The notes under the pieces: generated by a model
Databases searched by the model: none
Told to the model about the DNA's origin: nothing
Seen by the model: the letters and a program-made list of their open reading frames with translations, nothing else
Program-made: the position numbers and the translations under genes
Shown here: positions 37,210 through 47,595 of the stretch, one piece after another
How positions within the stretch are numbered: position 1 is the first letter of the stretch
Layout of the letters: each line of letters opens with the position of its first letter
DNA from: Shewanella halotolerans
GTDB taxonomy: Bacteria; Pseudomonadota; Gammaproteobacteria; Enterobacterales; Shewanellaceae
Direction of reading: 5' to 3'
NCBI RefSeq assembly: GCF_019457535.1
Contig: NZ_CP080417.1
Location: 4,278,001 to 4,342,000, forward strand
Length of the DNA stretch: 64,000 nucleotides

Positions 37210-38322
37210 CTAGCGACAGAAAGGCGCCAGGGCATCCAGCAGTCGCTGCATATCCTGCTCGCCGTTGTAGATATGGGGCGAGATCCGCATCCCCTGCTTG
37301 CGCACATCCAGGCTAATATCCGCCTGGGTCAGTGCCTCGACCGCCGTTTGCTGGGCTTCACCGAAGTCTAAGATGGCCGTACCGCTACAACGAGCCGGAT
37401 CCGAGGGTGAGACCAGGGCATCACCCACCTGACGCCAGATGCGCTCCAGCTGCATCAGGTTGTGCTGGCGAACCTTGTCGCTACCCAGCTCGGCAAAATA
37501 GCCAATGCTGTGGGCCGCGAGGGCGAAAGGTGCCACAGACGGCGTGCCGCCCCAGAACTTGAGCGCCGAGTCGTGATAGCGAAAATCGTGAATATCGAAC
37601 TCGAAGGGGTTCTCATGGCTGAACCAACCCACATCCTGGGGTGAGCAATGCACCAGCTGATCGGCGCTCACCCAGAGGTAGGCCGCCCCCGGCCCGCCGC
37701 AGAGCCACTTGACGCTGGAGCCCAACATGAAATCTGGCTTGAGGGCATTAAGATCCAGGGGCAATACCCCGGCGGCCTGCGCCACATCCACCAGCGAGAG
37801 CGCCCCCAGCTCGCGCACCTTAGGTACTAGATAATCCAACGGCGCCTGCTGACCCGTGTTGGAATAGGCGTGGCTGATAAACACCAGATCGATATCATCG
37901 GTCAGATGTGCCTGCCACACCTCGGCCAGACTCACATCCAGGTTAGCCGGGATGAAACGTAACTCAGCCTCAGGCAGCGCCTGACGTAAGGCAAAGCCCA
38001 TGCTGGGAAAATCGTTCTCGCTCATCAGGGTCACGGCGCCGGGGCGGCGCAGCCTTGAATGGGACTGCACCAATTTGGTGAGACCGCTGGAAAGGTTAAC
38101 CTGAGGGCAAAACAGCCGAGTCTCGCTGTTGAACAGCCTAGCGAGCTGAACGCGAAAATCCTCCACCACAGAGAGCCAGTCACCCCAGGGCTCTCGCCCC
38201 GAACCCTGCCAGGGCAGGAAGAAACGCTCGTCGAACGCCTGGCGCAGACTCTGCAGCGGCCTGCCCACCGAGTGGTTGAGCAGGTAGACTGACTTTGGCA
38301 TCACAAAATCATTCTGGTACAT
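37210..38322 (-). CDS. Kynureninase-like PLP enzyme (aminotransferase class V fold)
   Basis: A 370-residue PLP enzyme. The Schiff-base lysine is K205 in SSVKWLCGGPG, and D179 (LVDVAQAAG) is the expected partner of the PLP ring nitrogen. The order of segments and the SSVKWLCGG pattern are close to kynureninases, which cut kynurenine to anthranilate and alanine. It begins 3 bp after the PrnB/IDO-like gene, so the two are co-translated and probably act on the same tryptophan-derived compound. I do not assert the exact substrate. Confidence 0.75.
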   Translation of the reverse strand: MYQNDFVMPKSVYLLNHSVGRPLQSLRQAFDERFFLPWQGSGREPWGDWLSVVEDFRVQLARLFNSETRLFCPQVNLSSGLTKLVQSHSRLRRPGAVTLMSENDFPSMGFALRQALPEAELRFIPANLDVSLAEVWQAHLTDDIDLVFISHAYSNTGQQAPLDYLVPKVRELGALSLVDVAQAAGVLPLDLNALKPDFMLGSSVKWLCGGPGAAYLWVSADQLVHCSPQDVGWFSHENPFEFDIHDFRYHDSALKFWGGTPSVAPFALAAHSIGYFAELGSDKVRQHNLMQLERIWRQVGDALVSPSDPARCSGTAILDFGEAQQTAVEALTQADISLDVRKQGMRISPHIYNGEQDMQRLLDALAPFCR

Positions 38323-38325
38323 GGC

Positions 38326-39498
38326 TTACCCCTCTAGGCTGGCGCGCAGCCTGGCGATGTCGTCGAAACGGGTGCGTATGTCATCGCGCTTGGCGGCGGC
38401 GCGTCTGTCTCTGAGTTTCTCCAGCGCCCCCAGCAGCACAGGCAACGGCGGGCCACTGGCGGTAACCTTGTCGATATGCTGGCTCTCCATCTGCTTGGCA
38501 GGCTGAGCGATATACTTCTCCACCAGCTGATCATGGTGTTGTATCGCCCCCTGGCCATGGGCCTCACACACCCGCAGGAACTGCGCTAGATTCTCCTGGT
38601 ACCAGGGATGGTCACGCATATCCATGGCGGCGAGGAAATCGTCCATCAGGCTGGTGCGGCGCATGCAGTCACGCAAGATGCGCTGATCTTCCGGCATCAT
38701 GTAGAGGAACTTATCCACCAGCAGTTGAGAGTAGGCCGACTCGTTGGCGAAGCAGAGCCCCAGCTGCAGGTCGATCACATTGATGCCGGCAAAGTCACCA
38801 GCATTGGCGCCGCGATACACCTGCTGGCCGACGCGATAGGGCTTGTAATAGGGACGCACGCTGTTGAAAAACGCCTGGGTATCGAGGCGATCGAATAGCG
38901 TCTGATTGGAGGCGATCACCTGCTGAAGCGCCACCAGGGCGACCTGTAACAACTCGGCGGTCATGGGGTGGGAGATCCCCAGAGGCTGGATCTTCAGTAG
39001 TGCATCGGCCGCCCGCTTGTAGGCGAGGATCCCCTTGGTGTTGTAGTCGACGAACAGCTTCTCGTCGTCGAGATCGGTAAAGCGCTTATAGAGGCCGTTA
39101 ACGGCGCGATTGTGAGTAGTCAGATGGGCGGTGGCAAAGCGTGGCGTCACCCCGATGGAGGCGCCTATATGCATGGCAAGCGCCGAGGCCTCCAACAATG
39201 GCGAGCTGGTTTCGCGGCTCGGCTCTGTGATCTCGTGGCGACGACAGGCCGCCATGTAGAGGCCCACGTTACCCAGCAGATCGAAGGCGGCATCGAAACC
39301 CTCGTCGGTATTGCCCTCATCCAGCAGCGCCTTGATGAGCGTCCGGCCTTCGGCCTCCAGCCGGGCCTTAAGCTCGTCGCCTATGCCCACCACGTTAGCG
39401 GGGTCGCTTTGCTGCATGTAGAGGCGCTCCAGCGCCGAGTTAATCTCGACAAACTCCTGCCTGATCCAGTGATCGAAGGCCGCGACATCTTGACTCAT
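38326..39498 (-). CDS. PrnB/IDO-like heme dioxygenase-fold protein (DUF1864)
   Basis: A 390-residue, mostly helical protein of the PrnB (monodechloroaminopyrrolnitrin synthase)/indoleamine-dioxygenase-like superfamily. Characteristic segments are RRHEITEPSRETSSPLLEASALAMHIG, VDYNTKGILAYKRAADALLKIQPLGISHPMTAE and the C-terminal coiled tail. From memory, a homologue in the equivalent Shewanella oneidensis locus was structurally studied as an IDO-like protein; I could not check this. Together with the coupled kynureninase-like enzyme it suggests oxidative cleavage of tryptophan or an indole. Divergent from the Lrp regulator. Confidence 0.75.
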   Translation of the reverse strand: MSQDVAAFDHWIRQEFVEINSALERLYMQQSDPANVVGIGDELKARLEAEGRTLIKALLDEGNTDEGFDAAFDLLGNVGLYMAACRRHEITEPSRETSSPLLEASALAMHIGASIGVTPRFATAHLTTHNRAVNGLYKRFTDLDDEKLFVDYNTKGILAYKRAADALLKIQPLGISHPMTAELLQVALVALQQVIASNQTLFDRLDTQAFFNSVRPYYKPYRVGQQVYRGANAGDFAGINVIDLQLGLCFANESAYSQLLVDKFLYMMPEDQRILRDCMRRTSLMDDFLAAMDMRDHPWYQENLAQFLRVCEAHGQGAIQHHDQLVEKYIAQPAKQMESQHIDKVTASGPPLPVLLGALEKLRDRRAAAKRDDIRTRFDDIARLRASLEG

Positions 39499-39685
39499 AG
39501 GGTAGGTATCTCTTGGTTATTTTAATAATGACTCAATAAGCTACCACTAAGCCATTAGCGCAAACCTGCAATATCAATCCGGTAAACAGAGATTTTTTAG
39601 TGGATTCCGATAAAAATAACCACTTTAATAATCTTATCCAACAAATCAGCCCTAGAGCCCAATCGAGGGACAAGAGACCTATGCG

Positions 39686-40147
39686 ATGAAACTGGACAGC
39701 AAAGACAAGCAGATCTTAAGCATACTGCAGGAGGAGGGACGCCTGCCCGTGGCCGAGTTGGCCAACCGGCTCAACCTCTCCGACACCCCCTGCCTGCGGC
39801 GCATCAAGAAGCTGGAGCAGGCGGGCTTTATTCAGGGCTACAGCGCCAGGCTCGACCCTAAGTCGCTGGCACTCAATGTGATTGTCTACGCCTTCGTGCG
39901 CCTCACCGAGAACTCTGCCGCCTATGGTGAACAGTTCGAGCAGGAGATGAGCCGTCTGCCTCAGGTGCAGGAATGCTCAGTGATCACCGGTGCTCACGAC
40001 TACCTACTCAAGATAGTCGCCCACGATCTGCTGGAATATGAAGGCTTCGTCAAACACTCACTGGGCGGCCTCAAGTGTATCGCCAGCATAGAGTCGACCG
40101 TGGTGCTGAAACAGACCTTCTCCCGCCATCAACTGCCAATCACATAG
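39686..40147 (+). CDS. Lrp/AsnC-family regulator
   Basis: A 153-residue regulator with an N-terminal winged HTH (LSILQEEGRLPVAELANRLNLSDTPCLRRIKKLEQAGFIQGY) and a C-terminal RAM domain (VIVYAFVRLTENSAAYGEQFEQEMSRLPQVQECSVITGAHDYLLKIVA). It is divergent from the PrnB-like gene, so it probably controls that operon in response to an amino acid, perhaps tryptophan or kynurenine. Its TAG stop codon is the first three bases of a MITE terminal repeat. Confidence 0.88.
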   Translation: MKLDSKDKQILSILQEEGRLPVAELANRLNLSDTPCLRRIKKLEQAGFIQGYSARLDPKSLALNVIVYAFVRLTENSAAYGEQFEQEMSRLPQVQECSVITGAHDYLLKIVAHDLLEYEGFVKHSLGGLKCIASIESTVVLKQTFSRHQLPIT

Positions 40148-40471
40148 GGCCTGTTTATCTTTCAGGTTTAATTTTTGTTCAATCTCAACGCGTTGTGCTC
40201 AAGGCCTGAGCCATGAGGCATAGTTGCACTATGGGAATGGCAAATAACCAAGAAATCGCTTGGAACGATTTCTAACAGCTTGTGGTGAAAGGCAGGAAGC
40301 CTTTCACAATGAGATAGACGCGTTGAGATGAACCCCTTGGGCTGCGCTTGTAGGCAATTTCTACTGCGTTATCGCCAGCTTGTGTAGCGTAACTACACGG
40401 CACAGGCTCTGCCTTGTATCAATCACCTACAAACGGCAGCAAAAACAAACAGGAAAGGTCAACAGGCCCTA
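40145..40471. mobile_element. 327-bp MITE with TA flanks
   Basis: The ends read TAGGGCCTGTTTATCTTTC and, reverse complemented from the right, TAGGGCCTGTTGACCTTTC. The similarity continues for about 34 bp. The TA at each end looks like a target duplication, as left by IS630/Tc1-like transposases. The interior has hairpins (GAAATCG..CGATTTC, GTGAAAGGC..GCCTTTCAC) and no gene. No parent transposase is in the window. Confidence 0.85.
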
Positions 40472-40531
40472 GCCCTGATGCTTTTTACCGCGAAAGCGAC
40501 TAATCTGTAGCAAAGACAAGGTATAAAAGGA

Positions 40532-41080
40532 ATGCTTATGCGCCCGATATTGCTGTTTACCCTGCTGTTAATGACCCTTGGGGCTCAGGCAGCCATCTAT
40601 AAATGGGTCGACAAGGATGGCAAGGTTCACTACTCGGATACCCCGGTAGAAAACTCCACCCAGGTCGAGTTTAAGGAAAATACCGAAAACCAGATCAAGC
40701 TGCCGCCCCCTGTGGTACGCGAGCCGCTAACCCCCGCCAAGGAGGAGCCCAAGGAGCTCTACAAGCTGACCATCTCCAGCCCCAGCGAAGAGGAGACCCT
40801 AAGGGACAATAACGGCAATATCACAGTGATCGGCTCCATCACCCCAGATCTCGCCGCCGGTCATGTGCTGGTGCTCCTAATGGATGGCAAGGTGGTCAGC
40901 ACGCCTCAGGCAAGCCCGGTATTTACGCTGGAAAATGTGGATCGCGGCGAGCACAAGTTTGAAATCAAGGCCTTGGCACAAAACGGCAAACAACTTGCAT
41001 CGACCCCCCCTAGAACCGTATTTCTTCACCGGGCGACCATAAATGCGATTCCTAGGGCGACCCCTCTCGGGGGCGGTTAA
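40532..41080 (+). CDS. DUF4124 periplasmic protein
   Basis: A 182-residue exported protein (signal peptide ending AQA, residue 20). The N-terminal domain IYKWVDKDGKVHYSDTPVENSTQVEF is the DUF4124 signature. The C-terminal half is Ig-like (LTISSPSEEETLRDNNGNITVIGSITPDL...). The function is unknown. It stands between the MITE and glnL on the same strand, a place often kept in Shewanella next to glnLG. Confidence 0.85.
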   Translation: MLMRPILLFTLLLMTLGAQAAIYKWVDKDGKVHYSDTPVENSTQVEFKENTENQIKLPPPVVREPLTPAKEEPKELYKLTISSPSEEETLRDNNGNITVIGSITPDLAAGHVLVLLMDGKVVSTPQASPVFTLENVDRGEHKFEIKALAQNGKQLASTPPRTVFLHRATINAIPRATPLGGG

Positions 41081-41154
41081 AAATTTATATCTTAATTTTT
41101 AATAACTTAGAAAATCACATCCCAAAACAGTCCCGGTGAAGATAGCTTGCAGCG

Positions 41155-41184
41155 TGCACCAAATTGGTGCACCATTATGGTGCA
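41155..41184 (+). promoter_or_regulatory. Two overlapping NtrC sites before glnL
   Basis: TGCACCAAATTGGTGCA (41155-41171) and TGCACCATTATGGTGCA (41168-41184) are two perfect NtrC dyads sharing TGCA, about 22 bp before the glnL start. Their position suggests auto-repression by NtrC-P. Confidence 0.88.
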
Positions 41185-41206
41185 ACCTACTTCCCGGGAG
41201 TCGTAA

Positions 41207-42262
41207 ATGAACACAGACCCTCTGCTCAATCATCTGGTGACGGCCGTGCTCGTCATCTCAGATGATCTCAAGCTGTGCTATGCCAATAGCGCGGCCGAGC
41301 AACTGCTTGGGTTAGGCAGTCACCGCCTCACGGAACACAGCCTGTTAGACTGCTGCCAGCTGCTGAGCATAGATCATCAGCTGCTGCGCACTGCCATTCG
41401 CGAACACCAAGGCCTGACGGTCAACACCGCCAACCTGGTGACCCTGGATGGTCAGGGTCATACGGTCGACATGACACTCACCCCGCTGGAAGTCCAGCCG
41501 GATCAGCCCGAGCAAGGGGTGCTGGAGCTGCGCCAAGTGGACCAGCAAAGACGGATACATCAGCAGCTGACCCTGGATGCCCAGCAGCAGGCGGCCCAGT
41601 ATCTGGTACGTAACCTGGCCCATGAGATCAAGAACCCCCTAGGCGGCCTCAGAGGCGCGGCCCAGTTGCTGTCCCGCGAGCTGGAAGACGCCGACCAGCG
41701 CGAGTTTACCGACCTCATCATAGAGCAGGCCGATCGGCTGCGTAACCTGGTCGACCGACTGCTTGGCCCGCAGAAACCCACGGAGCACAGCCTGCACAAC
41801 ATCCATGCGGTGATCCAGAAGGTGCTCAAGCTGGTGAGCGTCACCCTGCCGGGCAATATCCACCTGATCCAGGACTATGACCCCTCGATCCCGGATATCG
41901 AGATGGATCAGGAGCAGCTGCAGCAAGCGGTACTCAATATAGTGCAAAACGCCATCCAGGCGCTGGAGACGGTGGAAGACGGCGGCGAGATCCGCATCAA
42001 GACCCGCACCCAGCATCAGGTCACCATAGGCACCACACGCCACAAGCTGGTGCTGGCGCTCTCCATCATAGACGATGGCCCGGGGATCCCACCCGAGCTG
42101 ATGGATACCCTCTTCTACCCCATGGTCACGGGCAGAGAACAGGGCTCCGGACTTGGGCTCTCCATCGCCCATAACTTTGCCAGGCTCCACGGCGGACGCA
42201 TCGACTGCGCCTCTGTGCCGGGCAAGACAGAATTTACCATACTGCTGCCGCTCAAGAGCTAG
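41207..42262 (+). CDS. glnL: Nitrogen-regulation sensor kinase NtrB
   Basis: A 351-residue soluble histidine kinase/phosphatase: N-terminal PAS domain (about 7-115), the H-box RNLAHEIKNPLGGLRGA with phospho-His139, and the HATPase with DGPGIPPELMDTLFYPMVTGREQGSGLGLSIAHNFARLHGG. It phosphorylates or dephosphorylates NtrC according to PII. Length matches the family. The gene is followed by glnG 41 bp later. Confidence 0.96.
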   Translation: MNTDPLLNHLVTAVLVISDDLKLCYANSAAEQLLGLGSHRLTEHSLLDCCQLLSIDHQLLRTAIREHQGLTVNTANLVTLDGQGHTVDMTLTPLEVQPDQPEQGVLELRQVDQQRRIHQQLTLDAQQQAAQYLVRNLAHEIKNPLGGLRGAAQLLSRELEDADQREFTDLIIEQADRLRNLVDRLLGPQKPTEHSLHNIHAVIQKVLKLVSVTLPGNIHLIQDYDPSIPDIEMDQEQLQQAVLNIVQNAIQALETVEDGGEIRIKTRTQHQVTIGTTRHKLVLALSIIDDGPGIPPELMDTLFYPMVTGREQGSGLGLSIAHNFARLHGGRIDCASVPGKTEFTILLPLKS

Positions 42263-42303
42263 CACAGGTGACCTTAGAGCATTCAACTTAAGAGAGTAGG
42301 TGT

Positions 42304-43713
<1,410 letters not shown>

Positions 43714-43716
43714 GTG

Positions 43717-43744
43717 AAAGCACCCAGCCTAGGCTGGGTGCTTT
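43717..43744 (+). terminator. Terminator of glnLG
   Basis: A near-perfect 28-bp palindrome AAAGCACCCAGCC-TA-GGCTGGGTGCTTT right after the glnG stop. Confidence 0.85.
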
Positions 43745-43969
43745 GGCGCCTCTTCCGCAGGCGCATTGTTTGCGCTAACAACAACACTCTCAGACTGACA
43801 CTCGGATTCGATGACTTCACGTGGCATAGCCGCCTGCCATAAAGCCCCTACCCATAAACTTTGATTCGCTTTCATTAACCTTGCCCTCATTTTGCCAACT
43901 GGATCAAAGTAATCTTAAGGCGACTATTAGTAAAATGAATAAATAGTATCCCGTGAATGCCAAATTAGA

Positions 43970-44860
43970 ATGAACATACCAATCAAAACCTTACATTATT
44001 TTCTCACCCTGGTTGAAACGGGAAATTTTACCCGGGCGGCGGAAAAGTCTTTTATCACCCAACCAACCCTGAGCAAGATCATCCAGCGACTAGAGGAAAA
44101 TCTCGGCCAGCAGCTGCTGCACAGGAATAATCAGAAGATAGAGCTAACCCAGGCAGGCATACTGCTGGAGAACAGCGCCCGGGAGATCTTGGGCCAATGG
44201 CACAGGCTGCAGGAGGACCTTACCAATCTGAGCGGCCTCAAGTCTGGACACCTGCGCCTTGGGGTCTGCCCCATGATGAGCAGCCTGATCATCGACCTGC
44301 TCACCGCCTTTCGCCAGCAATATCCGGGCATAGAGCTACAGATGTATGAGTATGGCGGCTTCGGCTGCGAGCAGGCGCTGCTCAACAACAGCCTGGATAT
44401 CGCCTTCACCGCACTGCCCACTACCCATGATATCGAGCTGGCCAACCGCGCCCTCACCCGCTATCCGCTGCTGGCCTGCCTGCCCAAGGACCATGCCCTC
44501 GCCCAGCAGGAAGCGGTGACCTGGCAGGACTTCGAGGCCTACCCCTTCATCCTCTACAACGAGGACTTCTCCCTGGCCAAGCTGATTACCCGCCTGAGCC
44601 ACAAGGCCGGCGTGCAGCTCAACATCGCCTTTCGCAGCGGCCAGTGGGACTTTCTGGCAACCATGGTAGAGGCCCAGATGGGGGTCGCCATCCTGCCCGA
44701 GCCTATCTGCCACAAGTTGCAGGGCAGCTCGCTGGTGTTCAAGCCTATTCGCCCCAATCTCACCTGGGATCTGGCGCTGATCTGGCGCAAAGACCTGCCC
44801 CTGACACCGGCGGCCCAGGCGCTTTTGGATCTCAGCGAGCAGGCCCATCTGCACCCGTGA
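43970..44860 (+). CDS. LysR-family regulator
   Basis: A 296-residue LysR protein: HTH in NIPIKTLHYFLTLVETGNFTRAAEKSFITQPTLSKIIQRLEENLGQQLLHR, then a substrate-binding domain starting SGHLRLGVCPMM. There is no obvious target: upstream is the glnLG terminator and downstream a 510-bp gap. The inducer is unknown. It overlaps nothing and looks monocistronic. Confidence 0.88.
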   Translation: MNIPIKTLHYFLTLVETGNFTRAAEKSFITQPTLSKIIQRLEENLGQQLLHRNNQKIELTQAGILLENSAREILGQWHRLQEDLTNLSGLKSGHLRLGVCPMMSSLIIDLLTAFRQQYPGIELQMYEYGGFGCEQALLNNSLDIAFTALPTTHDIELANRALTRYPLLACLPKDHALAQQEAVTWQDFEAYPFILYNEDFSLAKLITRLSHKAGVQLNIAFRSGQWDFLATMVEAQMGVAILPEPICHKLQGSSLVFKPIRPNLTWDLALIWRKDLPLTPAAQALLDLSEQAHLHP

Positions 44861-45370
44861 TAAGGGTTAAAATCTACCGGATTTTCAGCCAGCAAAGCTG
44901 AGTAAATGACTATCTAAAACTGAGAAGCGGGTCGCCGACAGATAAAATCACTGGTGATGAGTCAGACGGCGCCCGCTTGCACAACAAAGGTGCAAATTTT
45001 TTCGCTCGTTATTCAAACGCGGGCCATGGCCGCTGACGCACCATAGTTAGGTGCGCGCCTTTTTGTTTAAAACAATCAACCACCTAAGCTTAGTTTAACT
45101 GGTACTAAAGTACCGTTAAAAAGCCTTGCCGCCTCACTTTCCTGCCGTTAGTTTCCCTTAAGAGGTCTGACGTCCGACGTCTGACCTCTGTATCTAAATA
45201 TTTAAAACCCTGAGTAGCTAAAGCCTGAGTAACTAGGTTCTAGTTACTAAAACCTGAGTAACTGAAACCTGGGTAACTAACACCTGAGTAGCTAACACCT
45301 AGTTGCTGAAACTGGTGATTGAAACCAGGTAACAAAACCTAAAACAACATCAAATAAGAGAAATAAGCCA
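44861..45370. other. 510-bp intergenic region with hairpin and short repeats
   Basis: No gene is seen. A 29-bp imperfect palindrome lies at 45161-45189 (AGAGGTCTGACGTC..GACGTCTGACCTCT), followed by the AACCTGAGTAACTA-type array, then the lipase promoter region. Confidence 0.6.
45205..45340. repeat. Degenerate 14-16-bp tandem array
   Basis: About eight imperfect units of consensus AACCTGAGTAACTA, directly before the lipase gene. Its unit length and look resemble the 14-bp array at 16.7 kb, although the sequence is different. Confidence 0.75.
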
Positions 45371-46228
45371 ATGAAGATCTATAAAAAGCTCATGATGCTG
45401 GGTCTGTTTGCTGTCAGCCCATTGACTTATGCCGCCTCCGGACTCGTGTTTATCCATGGTACCGGGCATCAGACAGATGCGCTGTCGGACTATTGGACAC
45501 GGGAGTTTGTCGACTCCGTCCGCCAGGGGGCTGCCTCGCCCGATAACTACCTGGTGATCAACTGCGATTTCGACCAATACATGTGGGATGACGCCGCCGC
45601 AGGCTGCCTGGCCGGGCAACTCACCCAGTTTATCGAGAGTAAAAACATTAATGATCTTACCCTGCTGACCCACTCCAACGGCGGCAACGTGGTGCGCTGG
45701 ATCCTCTCCAATCCCACCTGGGACAGTCGCTATCCCAAGATCATCAACGCCACCTCCAAGGTGATCGCCCTGGCACCATCCAGCGGCGGCACACCGCTGG
45801 CCGATGCCGTCACCCAGGGCAATGTGTTCGAGACCTCCCTGGGTTGGCTGCTGGGCTATGGTAGCGATGCGGTGAAACAGCAGCAGGTCAGCTGGATGAG
45901 CAGCTATAACAACAGCTGGCTCTATGGCACCTCGGGTCGCCCGGCGCTGCCCTCGCCCTTCGAGGTCGTAGTGGGCTCAGATGTCGACTCCGCCTTCTGG
46001 GACGGCGACAGCTACTGCGCCGGCTATCAGTATCAGGTGGCACTCGAGACCACACAAAACTGGCTCGACGACTGCTCGGACGGCTTCCTGGAGTGTCAGT
46101 CGCAATCGGCTGCGGGCACAGTCTGGTTCAAAGACATTCAGCGCACCGCCGGAAAGGAGCCGCTGAGCCATCAGCAGAGCCGCCGCGCCTGCTTCAATCT
46201 CGATATTCTGATCCGCGACCATATTTAG
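45371..46228 (+). CDS. Secreted alpha/beta-hydrolase (lipase-like)
   Basis: A 285-residue secreted hydrolase: signal peptide 1-22 (YAA-S), an oxyanion-type LVFIHGTGHQTD, and the nucleophile elbow LLTHSNGGN with Ser102. Cysteines (C65, C79 and a C-terminal CxxxxxxC) suggest a disulfide-stabilised extracellular enzyme. The substrate is probably an ester or lipid. The following DUF4785 gene starts 10 bp later, so they form one operon. Confidence 0.8.
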   Translation: MKIYKKLMMLGLFAVSPLTYAASGLVFIHGTGHQTDALSDYWTREFVDSVRQGAASPDNYLVINCDFDQYMWDDAAAGCLAGQLTQFIESKNINDLTLLTHSNGGNVVRWILSNPTWDSRYPKIINATSKVIALAPSSGGTPLADAVTQGNVFETSLGWLLGYGSDAVKQQQVSWMSSYNNSWLYGTSGRPALPSPFEVVVGSDVDSAFWDGDSYCAGYQYQVALETTQNWLDDCSDGFLECQSQSAAGTVWFKDIQRTAGKEPLSHQQSRRACFNLDILIRDHI

Positions 46229-46238
46229 GAGCCATAAG

Positions 46239-47525
46239 ATGAAACCATCAATTAAAATGGCGAGTGTGTTCGCTCTGTCCGCCCTGTTGAGCGCCTGTCA
46301 AAACGACGATTCTCAGACAGAAAATACCCCACAGGCCAGCGCAGTGACAGTCACCCAGGTGACCCTGCTAGCGCCCACCTCAGGGGATCTCACCATAGAC
46401 ACCCTGGCCACCACAGAGCTGCCAGCTGTCAATGGTAATCGTGGTGGCGTGAGTTTTAGCGCGCCCATGGGCGCCGCGGCTCAGATCCAGGCCCCAAACC
46501 AGCTTGATCAGAGCTGCAGCGATCAGTATTGGCGTACCGTCTCGGGCGCCGAGCTGAATAAGGGGATCATGCTTGCGGTCAGCCAGAGCGATAGCGTGAT
46601 CCGTGTGGCGCCGCGCGGCGATGCCAGTTCGGGGACCCTGCAACACAGCCCGGCTATCTCGCCGGATCAGCTGCGCCTCTACAAGGTCGACAAACAGAGC
46701 GTGGATAAGTCGGCCTCTATGATCCAATCCATGAGCGACCCACAGGCCATGGCGACGGCCGGCATAGTCGATGACTCCAGCGCCCTGAGGCTCTCCAAGC
46801 AGGCGACGCCCGGCGTGTATCAGCTGCAGGTGGTCCAGCCCCTTGGGGCCAACGACAGCTATCTGGTTAACGTCAAGGAGAAGGGCAGCCCCTATCAGCT
46901 GGCCCTATCGGCGCCTAACCGTTTGAACAGTCAGGCACCTAAGCTGGCGTTCGAGCTTAAGCTGAGCAACAGCGATATCGCTCTTAGTCCAACCGCGACG
47001 CTCAAGCAGAGCGATGGTCGCTACCACAGGCTGGCCGTGGTTAAGCAGGGCGATAACTGGCAGGCTCAGCTACCGGATGAGCTGGCGATGCCCAGCAGCA
47101 ACCTGGGCCTGAGCGAGATCCAGGTCGACGTCGAGACCCGGGTCAACGGCCTGCCGCTTATTCGCACCGTCAAGACCGCCTTCAAACAATATGTGCCGGC
47201 GGCCAAGCTGGCGGATCAGGCCAGTATACATTGGCAGAACGCCAAGCCGACCCAGGCGGTGTTCGAGCTGCAGGTGGCCAGCCCTGGACGCTATCAAGTG
47301 TCAGCCGTGTTAGTGGGCACTGATGCTCAGGGTAAGCAGGCCAATATCCTGCGCGCCGAGACGGCTCAGTGGCTGGACGCCGATGGCCAGGTGAGCCTGA
47401 GCTTCGACGCCGAGCAGCTCAAGGCCTCGGGTCTGGGCGCTCCCTACGCCATCAAGGCGCTGGAGCTAAAAGATCAGAGTCAGATGGCGCGTCTGAGTTA
47501 CCTGGGCGAGGCCGCCTCACTCTAG
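46239..47525 (+). CDS. DUF4785-type lipoprotein
   Basis: A 428-residue lipoprotein (lipobox LSAC, Cys20) with a long beta-rich, Ig-like body typical of DUF4785: a SCSDQYW-type segment, repeats of beta strands (KLAFELKLSNSDIALSP, ATLKQSDGRYHRLAVV) and a C-terminal domain near AVFELQVASPGRYQVSAVLVG. The function is unknown. It is coupled to the lipase gene (10-bp gap), so it may be its folding or anchoring partner (inference). Confidence 0.8.
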   Translation: MKPSIKMASVFALSALLSACQNDDSQTENTPQASAVTVTQVTLLAPTSGDLTIDTLATTELPAVNGNRGGVSFSAPMGAAAQIQAPNQLDQSCSDQYWRTVSGAELNKGIMLAVSQSDSVIRVAPRGDASSGTLQHSPAISPDQLRLYKVDKQSVDKSASMIQSMSDPQAMATAGIVDDSSALRLSKQATPGVYQLQVVQPLGANDSYLVNVKEKGSPYQLALSAPNRLNSQAPKLAFELKLSNSDIALSPTATLKQSDGRYHRLAVVKQGDNWQAQLPDELAMPSSNLGLSEIQVDVETRVNGLPLIRTVKTAFKQYVPAAKLADQASIHWQNAKPTQAVFELQVASPGRYQVSAVLVGTDAQGKQANILRAETAQWLDADGQVSLSFDAEQLKASGLGAPYAIKALELKDQSQMARLSYLGEAASL

Positions 47526-47541
47526 CTATATACTAAAAGCC

Positions 47542-47578
47542 AAAGCGCCCGCTATGGTCACATGGCGGGCGCTTTTTT
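47542..47578. terminator. Bidirectional terminator
   Basis: Stem AAAGCGCCCGC / GCGGGCGCTTT with a 12-base loop and Ts, between the convergent DUF4785 and RND genes. Confidence 0.9.
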
Positions 47579-47595
47579 ATTTTCTATTTAACGCC

